Source: Desulfobacterales bacterium
GTDB lineage: Bacteria > Desulfobacterota > Desulfobacteria > Desulfobacterales > JAFDCJ01
Reading direction: 5' to 3'
Assembly: GCA_020345785.1 (NCBI GenBank)
Contig: CP070771.1
Location: 35,171-67,689 of the forward strand
Length of the DNA: 32,519 bases
Shown here: in pieces, positions 23,708 to 31,139 of the stretch
Numbering within the stretch: the first letter of the stretch is position 1
How the letters are laid out: the number at the start of each line of letters is the position of its first letter
The notes under the pieces: model-generated
The model's database searches: none
Told to the model about the DNA's origin: nothing
What the model saw: only the letters and a program-made list of their open reading frames with translations
Made by a program: the position numbers and the translations under genes

Positions 23708-24328
23708 GGTGCTGTGCTTCGACCGAGACTTGGCTCGGTAGAAGTGGCCCCTTGCAGGGCAGCAGAATCGCTCGTTATACAGCGACACAAAGTTTAGGTT
23801 TCAGGTTTCACGGTGTCAGGTGTCAGACTTCTGGTGTAGAGCGCCTGGAAGAGGGCATATGATTGAAGGTATGAGGCATGTCTCCATTTCAATCAAATTG
23901 AACACCCTCCAAGGCGGGTAAACTTCGGCTGACACCTCGTATGAAACTTCACGAGGTTTGAAAAGCGAACCGAAAAATATCGAACAAGAAACCGCAGAAT
24001 TTCGAAGGATGGTTTCGCGTCGCTCAGTCTTTTTATAAAAGACAGAATACATCCCTTCGACATTCGACATTCCTTGTTCGATACTCGATATTCGCTTTTC
24101 AGCGGTTTCTTTTATCGATCAAACTGGTCCTCCGCGGCCAGCGGTCGGGCTGACACCTGACACCTGAAACCTTTAAAAAGTCAAGGCACTCGGCAACATC
24201 GACAATAAATTGTCGATATCGCGCAACTAAGCGCCTAAACTTTTTTCACAAAGTGTCGATATCAGCTATATCACAAACACGCAAGATTGCGCCCAATCGA
24301 TTACTTAAATTCATAAGGTTATTGTTAA
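23708..24328. other. 621-bp spacer with double hairpin and inverted-repeat element
   Basis: Just after the methyltransferase stop lies a hairpin (23717-23744: CTTC-g-ACCGAG / CTCGGT-a-GAAG) and a second small one (GCCC/GGGC, 23747-23760), neither followed by a T-tract. The element at 23796-24172 fills most of the rest. From 24180 to 24328 the leader of the GspE-like gene carries TTGTCGATATCG/TGTCGATATC repeats (24208 and 24253) but no clear promoter or strong ribosome site. Confidence 0.6.
23796..24172 (-). repeat. 377-bp inverted-repeat element, copy B (shared core with 8.5-kb copy)
   Basis: The outer arms are inverted: AGGTTTCAGG (23796-23805) pairs with 24163-24172, and GTGTCAGGTGTCAG (23813-23826) pairs exactly with 24150-24163. 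Inside, TATGAAACTTC (23940-23950) sits in a small hairpin CCTCG/CGAGG. Then come degenerate TCGAA-type arms flanking a core (24003-24062) that matches 8572-8631 in reverse orientation with few changes. It appears to be one dispersed element nested in, or flanked by, a second type of arm. No protein is encoded. Confidence 0.75.
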
Positions 24329-26233
24329 ATGAACCCCATAGATTCGCTTCCCAACGAATGCCCGTTGTCAGAGGCTGCCGGCGGCAAGAGTCAGATCGTG
24401 GAGCTTCTGGTGCGGGAAAAAATTTTGACCGCCAAGCAGGTCGAGTATGCATCGCGTGTGCTCGGCAAAATTGAGACTTCCCGGTCGATGCTGGAAGTAT
24501 TGAAGGAACTCAACTTCGTTGACGATGATCAAATAAAAGATACGGTTCGCAACAGCCACGTGCCCATGTGTATCGGCAACCTGCTGGTGGAGCTGGGATA
24601 CATTGCTTACGAAGACCTTCAGCGGGCCCTTAATATTCAGAGCGAAGACCAGAAAAACAAAAAACTCGGTGAAATCCTGCTGGATCACCGCCTGATCGAT
24701 GAGCGTTCACTGATCGAGGTGCTTTCCCTGCAAATGGGATTTCCGCACATTGAACCCGAATTCAGTGAAATCGATCAGAAACTTTTCAGCAGTGTGAATC
24801 CCAAGTGGTACGAAAAATATGATGTCATACCGATTCGCAAAGAGGACGGCGGTATCCTGGTGGCGTTTGCCGATCCGTTGGATCGCAGAGACCTCGAGGC
24901 CGTCAAGCTGGTATTCGGGGACAAGTTCATTCCGGCCATCGCGCGCAAAAGTTCCATCAAGCATGCCGTCAGAAGATGCCTGACCGGCGCTGTCAGGCAA
25001 AAGATATCCCCGTCGGATGAAAACTCCATCATCAAACTGGTCGACGACATCCTGCTGGCTGCAATCGAGCGGGACGCCAGCGACATTCACATCGAACCCC
25101 TGAAGGAAAATATGCGGGTTCGTTTTCGTCAGGACGGCGTGCTGATCAACTTCCAGGATTTTCAGGTAGACATCATGCCGGCCCTCACCAACCGGATCAA
25201 GGTGATGTGTGATGTGGACATCACCGAAAAGCGGCGTCACCAGGGGGGGCGATTCTATTTCGATTATCCGGGGGGGCAGGTGGACCTGCGTGTCTCTTTT
25301 TATGTGACCGTGCATGGAGAGAAGATCGTATTGCGATTATTGAACCGCAAAGGCGTGCTGATCAATATCGATGAGATCGGCTTGTCGCCGCGCATGCTGG
25401 AGCGCTTCAAGGAGGATGCGCTTTATCTGCCCAGCGGCGTAATCCTTATTACGGGGCCCACCGGCTCGGGCAAAACCACCACGGTATACAGCTGCATTAA
25501 CCACATCAATAATCCCGAAACCAGCATCATCACGGCCGAGGAACCGGTGGAATACGTCATTGACGGGATTGCGCAATGCTCCATAAACCCCAGAATCAAT
25601 CTGACCTTCGAGGAAACCCTGCGGCACATTGTGCGCCAGGACCCCGATGTTATCGTGATTGGAGAAATACGGGATAGATTTTCGGCCGAAGTCGCCGTGC
25701 AGGCGGCGTTAACGGGACATAAAGTTCTGACAACCTTCCATACCGAGGACAGCATCGGCGGCCTCGTGCGGCTGTTGAATATGAACATTGAAGCTTTTTT
25801 GATTTCCTCGACCGTGGTCAGTGTGATGGCCCAGCGACTGTTGCGCAAAATTTGTCCGAAATGTGCCGTGGCTTACAAGCCGAAACCGGCTGATCTGCAA
25901 CGCATCGGTTATGCGCCCGGCGATATCAAGGGCGCGGAATTCCGCAAAGGGTACGGCTGCGCCCAGTGCCAGTACACCGGCTACCGTGGACGGGTCGGCG
26001 TATTCGAGCTGCTCATTCTGGACGAAGAAGTCCGCGGTGCGATTATCGAGCAGAAAACCAGCCAGGAAATTCGGACTATCAGTATTGAGTACACCGGCCT
26101 TGTCACCCTGCTTGAGGATGGGATCATCAAGGCGGCCGCCGGCTTGACGACCATCGATGAGTTGCTTCGCAGTTTGCCGCGTTTACAAAAACCAAGACCC
26201 CTGACGGAACTTCGCCGTCTTCTGGAAGGATAA
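24329..26233 (+). CDS. GspE/PilB-type secretion or pilus ATPase with MshEN-like N-terminal repeats
   Basis: 634 residues. Three related helical segments open the protein: LLVREKILTAKQVEYASRVL (about 26-45), IGNLLVELGYIAYEDLQRAL (82-101) and LGEILLDHRLIDERSLIEVL (113-132). The last two follow the LGxxLxxxxxxxxxxLxxxLxxQ pattern of MshEN domains, some of which bind c-di-GMP. The ATPase core has ASDIHIEP (250-257), Walker A GPTGSGKT (376-383), Asp box ITAEEPVEY, Walker B VIVIGEIRD (441-449), His box TTFHTEDS and a four-Cys zinc site (C509, C512, C544, C547). The start has only a weak ribosome site. No pseudopilin or secretin genes are nearby; the HDOD gene follows by 2 nt. It could power a pilus or type II system encoded elsewhere. 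Confidence 0.92.
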   Translation: MNPIDSLPNECPLSEAAGGKSQIVELLVREKILTAKQVEYASRVLGKIETSRSMLEVLKELNFVDDDQIKDTVRNSHVPMCIGNLLVELGYIAYEDLQRALNIQSEDQKNKKLGEILLDHRLIDERSLIEVLSLQMGFPHIEPEFSEIDQKLFSSVNPKWYEKYDVIPIRKEDGGILVAFADPLDRRDLEAVKLVFGDKFIPAIARKSSIKHAVRRCLTGAVRQKISPSDENSIIKLVDDILLAAIERDASDIHIEPLKENMRVRFRQDGVLINFQDFQVDIMPALTNRIKVMCDVDITEKRRHQGGRFYFDYPGGQVDLRVSFYVTVHGEKIVLRLLNRKGVLINIDEIGLSPRMLERFKEDALYLPSGVILITGPTGSGKTTTVYSCINHINNPETSIITAEEPVEYVIDGIAQCSINPRINLTFEETLRHIVRQDPDVIVIGEIRDRFSAEVAVQAALTGHKVLTTFHTEDSIGGLVRLLNMNIEAFLISSTVVSVMAQRLLRKICPKCAVAYKPKPADLQRIGYAPGDIKGAEFRKGYGCAQCQYTGYRGRVGVFELLILDEEVRGAIIEQKTSQEIRTISIEYTGLVTLLEDGIIKAAAGLTTIDELLRSLPRLQKPRPLTELRRLLEG

Positions 26234-26235
26234 TT

Positions 26236-27084
26236 ATGCCGCAACAGCAATCCTTTATTGAGATTATCGACAAACAGTTAACATCCAGCAACGCCCGGCT
26301 GCCGGTATTTAATGCCACAGCCCTGCGGATACAGCAGGAAATTGCCAAAGCAGAACCTGATATCCGCTATATAGAAAAACTGATTGTCAGTGATCAATCC
26401 CTGACAGCGAAGGTGTTGAGCATTTCCAACTCTTCTTTTTACAAGGGCCTGACTCAGGTGGACACGGTGCGCAATGCGATTGTACGCCTCGGTATCAATG
26501 AAGTATCCAATATCGTTATGCTGGTGACCCACGAGAACAATTTTCGCTCCAAAGATCCGTTTGTGCACGGCATTATGCGCAAACTCTGGCGGCATTCGGT
26601 CGGTTGCGGCATGGGATGCAACTGGCTGGCCAAAAAATGCGGCCTGCACGGTCTGGCACGTGAAGCCTTCTTTGCCGGGCTGCTGCATGATGTCGGCAAA
26701 CTTTTTATTTTAACCGTGATCGATGATCTCAAACATTCTGATGATTTTGATCTTCAGCCTTCCGATGCCCTGCTGATCGAAGCCATGGACAGCCTGCACG
26801 GAAGTCATGGATACTCGCTGATGGTGCAATGGAACCTGCCGGAAAAGTACTGCCAGGTCGTGCGGGATCACCATCGGGAGCCTTTCGATCCCAAGGACAT
26901 GCTGCTGACCCTGGTACGGCTGTCAGACAAAGCCTGTCTGAAACTGGGAATCGGGCTGGTCGCGGATCCGGCGCTGATACTGGCAGCAACACCGGAGGCC
27001 GACGCGTTACACTTATCTGAAGTGGACCTGGCGCAGTTGGAGATAATGCTGGAAGACTCGCAGGTGTTTGAAGCAGGAGGTTAG
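26236..27084 (+). CDS. HDOD domain signalling protein
   Basis: 282 residues. The HDOD domain covers about 18-215: LPVFNATALRIQQEI, SDQSLTAKVLSISNSSFY, RNAIVRLGINEVSNIVM, then AREAFFAGLLHDVGKLF, with HDVGK at 151-155 retained, and LPEKYCQVVRDHHRE. Most HDOD proteins have lost the metal-dependent phosphodiesterase site and act as scaffolds in c-di-GMP or motility signalling. Here the HD pair is kept, but the further histidines of true HD-GYP enzymes are not evident. GGAAGG at the end of the ATPase gene is the ribosome site, and the 2-nt gap means the two proteins are made together, suggesting that this protein regulates the ATPase. Confidence 0.92.
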   Translation: MPQQQSFIEIIDKQLTSSNARLPVFNATALRIQQEIAKAEPDIRYIEKLIVSDQSLTAKVLSISNSSFYKGLTQVDTVRNAIVRLGINEVSNIVMLVTHENNFRSKDPFVHGIMRKLWRHSVGCGMGCNWLAKKCGLHGLAREAFFAGLLHDVGKLFILTVIDDLKHSDDFDLQPSDALLIEAMDSLHGSHGYSLMVQWNLPEKYCQVVRDHHREPFDPKDMLLTLVRLSDKACLKLGIGLVADPALILAATPEADALHLSEVDLAQLEIMLEDSQVFEAGG

Positions 27085-27170
27085 AAATTTGAGATTTGTT
27101 ATTTCCAGCTTCGCCCGGTTTGGCTCAGGCCGAAAATACTTGAATCGGCGGATCACCCCGGACGCGGTAC

Positions 27171-28079
27171 TCACTCTTTGGCACCGGACTCCATCAATAT
27201 CTTAAAAAGGGCCAGATCGCGCTTCTTCAGGGCGTAGGCCAGGGCCGTCATTCCCGACTTATCTTTCGCATTCACATCAGCCCCTTTTTCGATTAACAAT
27301 TGAACGACCTCGGTGCGGTCATCCGGGGCACTGGCAGCAGAAATCAGCGCAGTCTGTCCGTCTTTGGTACGGCTGTTCACCTGGGCTCCTTCGGCGATCA
27401 GCATGGCTGCGATATCCGTTTTACCCTTCATGGCCGCCACCATCAACGGTGTCTCGCCCATCGAAAAGCCTTTCACATTTCCGGCATTCACGTCGGCGCC
27501 GCTTGAAATCAGGAGCCTGACGATTTTCTCCTGCCCTTCGATGATCGCCTCTATCAGCGCCGTGTGTCCGGCATTGTTGACCTTTGTTAAATCCGCTCCT
27601 GCCTTTAACAGGGTTTGAACCGTGTCGACATGCCCATTCATGCTGGCTTCATGCAAGGCGGTTGACTTCCACTGGGAAGCGGCATTGACATCGGCGCCCT
27701 TGGCCAGCAAAAGCGTAACAACTGCTGTGTGTCCGCTTTGAGCGGCATTCATCAAGGCGGTTCTATGGGCCAGATCGGCCGCATTGACATCGGCTTTTTC
27801 GGCGAGCAGCAGTTTGACCATTTCAAGATGACCCTGTTCGGCTGCCAGCATCAAGCCGGATTCACCGAATTCATTTCTGGCATCGACATTCATGCCGATT
27901 GACAGAAACCAGCCGACCACCTCCATATTTCCCTGTTCAATGTGGCTGATCATTGCATCAGCTGTGTAGGGGATGTTTTCCTGGGCCAGCTCTTTGCGGG
28001 CGGCTTCCGGAGTGACGGCAAAACCCGGATGGCCGGTCAGAATGAGGAAAAAAACAATTAACCATACCAATTGCTTCAT
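27171..28079 (-). CDS. exported ankyrin-repeat protein
   Basis: 302 residues from ATG 28079 with GAGG 7 nt upstream. A signal peptide (MKQLVWLIVFFLILTGHPGFA) is followed by a short linker and about eight ankyrin repeats from residue 45 to the end, each with the G(x)TALMxAAxxGHxxVVxLLLxxGADVNA pattern; repeats 2-4 and 7 are the most regular. The stack is capped by the last helix FKILMESGAKE. The protein would sit in the periplasm or be anchored outside. Ankyrin stacks bind proteins, and no partner is apparent nearby. It converges with the HDOD gene, leaving 86 bp without a recognisable terminator. Confidence 0.9.
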   Translation of the reverse strand: MKQLVWLIVFFLILTGHPGFAVTPEAARKELAQENIPYTADAMISHIEQGNMEVVGWFLSIGMNVDARNEFGESGLMLAAEQGHLEMVKLLLAEKADVNAADLAHRTALMNAAQSGHTAVVTLLLAKGADVNAASQWKSTALHEASMNGHVDTVQTLLKAGADLTKVNNAGHTALIEAIIEGQEKIVRLLISSGADVNAGNVKGFSMGETPLMVAAMKGKTDIAAMLIAEGAQVNSRTKDGQTALISAASAPDDRTEVVQLLIEKGADVNAKDKSGMTALAYALKKRDLALFKILMESGAKE

Positions 28080-28383
28080 CACAGGACCTCGCTGTTTATT
28101 CTAAGATTGAAAGCCTGGTCCTCTGGGCCAGGATTCTTTACTTGTCTTTTCACAAAACGATATAAATTGTTGCGCACCCATACACAGCATTTTGCATGTT
28201 TGACCATACTTGTCGCCTAAAATCAAAGACGCCGTTGGCGAATACGTAGTTGATTAGGCTGCTGTGTATAGAAAGTATAAAAAACGGTTAGTTAGATGTC
28301 AAAACAAAAACGTTTTACGGGGGTGGCGGTCGGTGCCGGGATACATGTTCTGCATGGTCGCCGGGCTGGACCGGCAGGCGGGG
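28080..28383. other. 304-bp spacer between DUF1015 and ankyrin genes
   Basis: It holds a compact hairpin CCTGG/CCAGG near 28112-28130 and the nested inverted structure at 28180-28269. A GC-rich stretch (28320-28383) with overlapping GCCGGG/CCGGC words is adjacent to the DUF1015 stop. No small gene is convincing. Confidence 0.5.
28180..28269. other. nested inverted repeat, possible structured RNA or recombination site
   Basis: Three paired sets are nested. The outer pair is ATACACAGCA (28180-28189) with TGCTGTGTAT (28260-28269). The middle pair is GCCTAAAATCAA (28215-28226) with TTGATTAGGC (28250-28259), with a 2-nt bulge. The inner pair is CGCC/GGCG (28230-28233, 28237-28240; loop GTT). On the left 25 nt separate outer and middle stems, while on the right they abut, giving an asymmetric folded arm. 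No known family could be assigned. Confidence 0.45.
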
Positions 28384-29646
28384 CTAAATAGAACTGAAAA
28401 CAAAACCACAGATGACTTTAGGCCAGAAGTGGGTTGATTTTTGAGGCAGCGTGCAGCCGCTGCCGCATACTTTTTTTACATCCTCAATCGACACCTCATT
28501 GGTTATCAGCGCCAATTGACAATCGCCTTTCATCACCCGGGACAAACATGCTGTAAAACTTCTTTCATATTCGATACAATCCGAAGCGCTTTGATCTTTG
28601 CCTTGTATTCCTAAAATTTGCTGGATGATAAAATAATGCAATACCGTCAGATCCAGGTGTTTGATTTCCTCCGGAAAATTCCATTTCATGGTGTGATGAA
28701 CTTCCGGTTTCAGGCTGACCTGAAAGGCATCTTCCTGGAAGATGAGGCCGAAGGTCCATTTTTTACCCGCAATAATTTCATTCATATAATCGGAATTGGA
28801 AACCGGTTTGACAGTGAAATATTTTTCAAATCGTTTAACGACGGTATTTACATCAAAATCAGAGAGGTTTTTAATAAGGCGATGGGTCGGCAGAATTTTC
28901 AAATCCTCAGCTTCCGTATTGGTCAGCCACATCAAATGATAGTTATAACGCTCTGTGCCCTCATGGGCCGGATTGGCAGCCATCTGTTGCTTCATGTAAG
29001 CCAACGATCCGGCATAGCGGTGGTGGCCGTCTGCTAAAATCACCTTTTTTTCAGTCATCAGGTTTACGAAGCGCTGGATTGTCCGCTCGTCGCGGATGAC
29101 ACTCAATACATCCCGGGTGCCCTGGTAGTCTTCTGTTTCGCAAAGGGGCTGCTGCATGCTTTCATCCATGTATTTTTCGAGCTCAAAAAATTTGTCGGTA
29201 TAAAGACCATGGGTTGGGCTCACGTTTAAACGGGTTGCGGCCAGTAATTCCACCTGTTCATTGACCGATCCGGGCATGGTGTTCTCGTGGCGCAAGATCA
29301 CATTTTGATCCCAGTCATAAATTCTAATTTTACAAATAAATCCCTTGCGGCAATATTGCCTGGGGTCGGCGGGCAGTCGAAAATTTTGGTAGTAAACATA
29401 AATTCCGGGGGCGGGATCTCGCAGAATGCTGCCTTCAGCCTGCCATTTTTGCAATGTCCTGGAAGCGCTCTCCGGAGGGCACTCACCCCAGGGAATCGAA
29501 AGGTGGATGCTGTTGTATGGGTTGGCATAGAGTGCGATCTTTTGTTTTTCGGACGCCACATCAAAAAGCGGCGACGTCAAATCGCCAATATTTTCCAGCA
29601 GCCTATCATTATATCGCCAGGCTCTAAATGGGAGGATTTTTGCCAT
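28384..29646 (-). CDS. DUF1015 family protein
   Basis: 420 residues, typical family length. The N-terminus AKILPFRAWRYND matches the usual (I)xPFRAxRY start of DUF1015, NPYNSIHLSIP follows, and the conserved ILADGHHRYAGSLAYM lies at 203-218. MGDCQLALI-type and FWPKVICGFVF segments form the end. The family is widespread in bacteria and archaea and lacks a proven general function; some relatives are proposed to be kinase-like or to act on phosphoserine. It stands alone on its strand between two structured spacers. The ATG has only a weak ribosome site. Confidence 0.88.
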   Translation of the reverse strand: MAKILPFRAWRYNDRLLENIGDLTSPLFDVASEKQKIALYANPYNSIHLSIPWGECPPESASRTLQKWQAEGSILRDPAPGIYVYYQNFRLPADPRQYCRKGFICKIRIYDWDQNVILRHENTMPGSVNEQVELLAATRLNVSPTHGLYTDKFFELEKYMDESMQQPLCETEDYQGTRDVLSVIRDERTIQRFVNLMTEKKVILADGHHRYAGSLAYMKQQMAANPAHEGTERYNYHLMWLTNTEAEDLKILPTHRLIKNLSDFDVNTVVKRFEKYFTVKPVSNSDYMNEIIAGKKWTFGLIFQEDAFQVSLKPEVHHTMKWNFPEEIKHLDLTVLHYFIIQQILGIQGKDQSASDCIEYERSFTACLSRVMKGDCQLALITNEVSIEDVKKVCGSGCTLPQKSTHFWPKVICGFVFSSI

Positions 29647-29939
29647 ATTGCCATGAATCTATTTTTTACAAATTTTTCAAGCCGAAAAATAGCTGTTTGC
29701 GAGGGCCCTCGGCGCGGATGACGCCGAATTCAGGTTAAAATCCTTCTGCCGGACCCATCGGATTGACACTTTTTAGTATCATACAATGACTTGTTTTTTC
29801 AATTTGATTTTAGTCGGCTTTCTTTGACGGATTCTGCCGATTTCTTTGATCAAGAATATCTTAAAATTACCGATATACAGGGTAACAGGTGAAGGAATGT
29901 GAACATCATACGCGGATCTGACAAAAAGGGATACCGGTC
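29647..29939. other. divergent spacer between DUF1015 and the unknown 399-residue gene
   Basis: 293 bp without a gene. It contains the palindrome GAGGGCCCTC near 29702 followed by a CGGCG/CGCCG hairpin, and a TTGACA at about 29764 whose nearest -10-like TACAAT is only 13 nt away, too close for a standard promoter. Confidence 0.35.
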
Positions 29940-31139
29940 TTGCCAGCCACCAACAATTTTAATTTATCACATAATAACAACGGGTTATGGATAATTTCCG
30001 AAGGTCGATTTTCAGATATTGACCTAAGCCGGGTAGTCGACGGCCATGTGGACGGGCCCCACAAGGAATATAAAATATCGGACATCGGCCGCTATCTGCT
30101 CAATCCGCGCGCGATTGAGGTCAAAAAGAAAATGATCGGGGGTGAAATCCACTACAAGCAGGGGGGCTTAAAAAAAATCCGCCGGGCCTTGCGCAAAACC
30201 CTTCCGACCAGGTCCAAAGATCCCAAAAAAAATTCAGGGCTTTCGCCGGAAGTGATCGTTTCGCGCTTTAAACTGCGCATCCCTGCCATGCAGGATCCAG
30301 ATCTCGAGTCCTATTTAAACAGAATTTATGACCAGTTGAAAACATACGATTCTTTTGCCAAAAGATTAGCCCAGTTGGATCCGGACAGTATCCTGCAGAT
30401 TGTCGGCATCTGCGAGGATGTGGGCGGTAATTACTCTTACTTAAAGCTGCAGGGCAGCATCGACGAAAAAATCAAATACCTGAATAATTTCATTTCCAAA
30501 GACGTAGGCGTCATTCTCAACAAAGCATATATCTCAGAGGGGTTGTTCGAGCTGAGAGGGTATGATTTCAGATCTTATAGCCCTGCCAAATCCTATCGTC
30601 TTTTTTCTTATAACAGCGGCGGAGAGCAGAAGGCTTGTGTTCTGACGGGTCATAACAAGGTTGAATTTTACCTGAACGATTATCATCTCATCAAATATAT
30701 GCATCTTTTCGAGCAGGCCCTGAGAGTCGACCCCGGTTTATACGAAGCCTTGGGCCGGTGCCTCGAAGGTCAGGTCCAGCCGATCAAGCTGTTTTTTGAT
30801 AAAAAGCTGGAAATCGACTACGCCAAGTCACCGCTGCCTGCCATTTACCAGGATGTGTTTCAAACGCTCAATGTGACCTTAAATCAAAGGAATTTGATTA
30901 AACCGATTCTAAATTATCTGCAGATCGGTGTATCGCTGAATTATATGTTTGCTGACGATTTGCGAGATGACCGCATGTTCACCCACATTTCGGTTTTGCA
31001 TGATTGCAGGGCGCTCGAACCGCTGCGTAAAAATTTGCCAAAAGTGTTCACCACGGTATTGAAACATGCATTCGCATCGGAAGCCGGCCGATATTACCTG
31101 CTGGACTCCATCAACGGATTTAATGATGCCGAACAATGA
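29940..31139 (+). CDS. uncharacterised cytosolic protein coupled to a LonB-like protease
   Basis: 399 residues, starting at TTG 29940 with AAGGG about 9 nt upstream; an in-frame TGA at 29919 rules out a longer start, and no ATG exists nearby. There is no signal or membrane segment. A basic region (LKKIRRALRKTLPTRSKDPKK, about 76-96) separates a short N-terminal beta part from a helical body that includes DLESYLNRIYDQLKTYDSFAKRLAQLD and LNQRNLIKPILNYLQIGVSLNYMFADD. I recognise no family. Its end overlaps the start of the LonB-like gene by 17 nt, so the two are translated together; adaptor or substrate of that protease is a reasonable guess only. Confidence 0.8.
   Translation: MPATNNFNLSHNNNGLWIISEGRFSDIDLSRVVDGHVDGPHKEYKISDIGRYLLNPRAIEVKKKMIGGEIHYKQGGLKKIRRALRKTLPTRSKDPKKNSGLSPEVIVSRFKLRIPAMQDPDLESYLNRIYDQLKTYDSFAKRLAQLDPDSILQIVGICEDVGGNYSYLKLQGSIDEKIKYLNNFISKDVGVILNKAYISEGLFELRGYDFRSYSPAKSYRLFSYNSGGEQKACVLTGHNKVEFYLNDYHLIKYMHLFEQALRVDPGLYEALGRCLEGQVQPIKLFFDKKLEIDYAKSPLPAIYQDVFQTLNVTLNQRNLIKPILNYLQIGVSLNYMFADDLRDDRMFTHISVLHDCRALEPLRKNLPKVFTTVLKHAFASEAGRYYLLDSINGFNDAEQ

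Noticed and set aside
28180..28300. Integron attC recombination site
   Set aside because: The folded arms lack matching RYYYAAC and GTTRRRY ends in the right places, and no integrase or cassette array is present.
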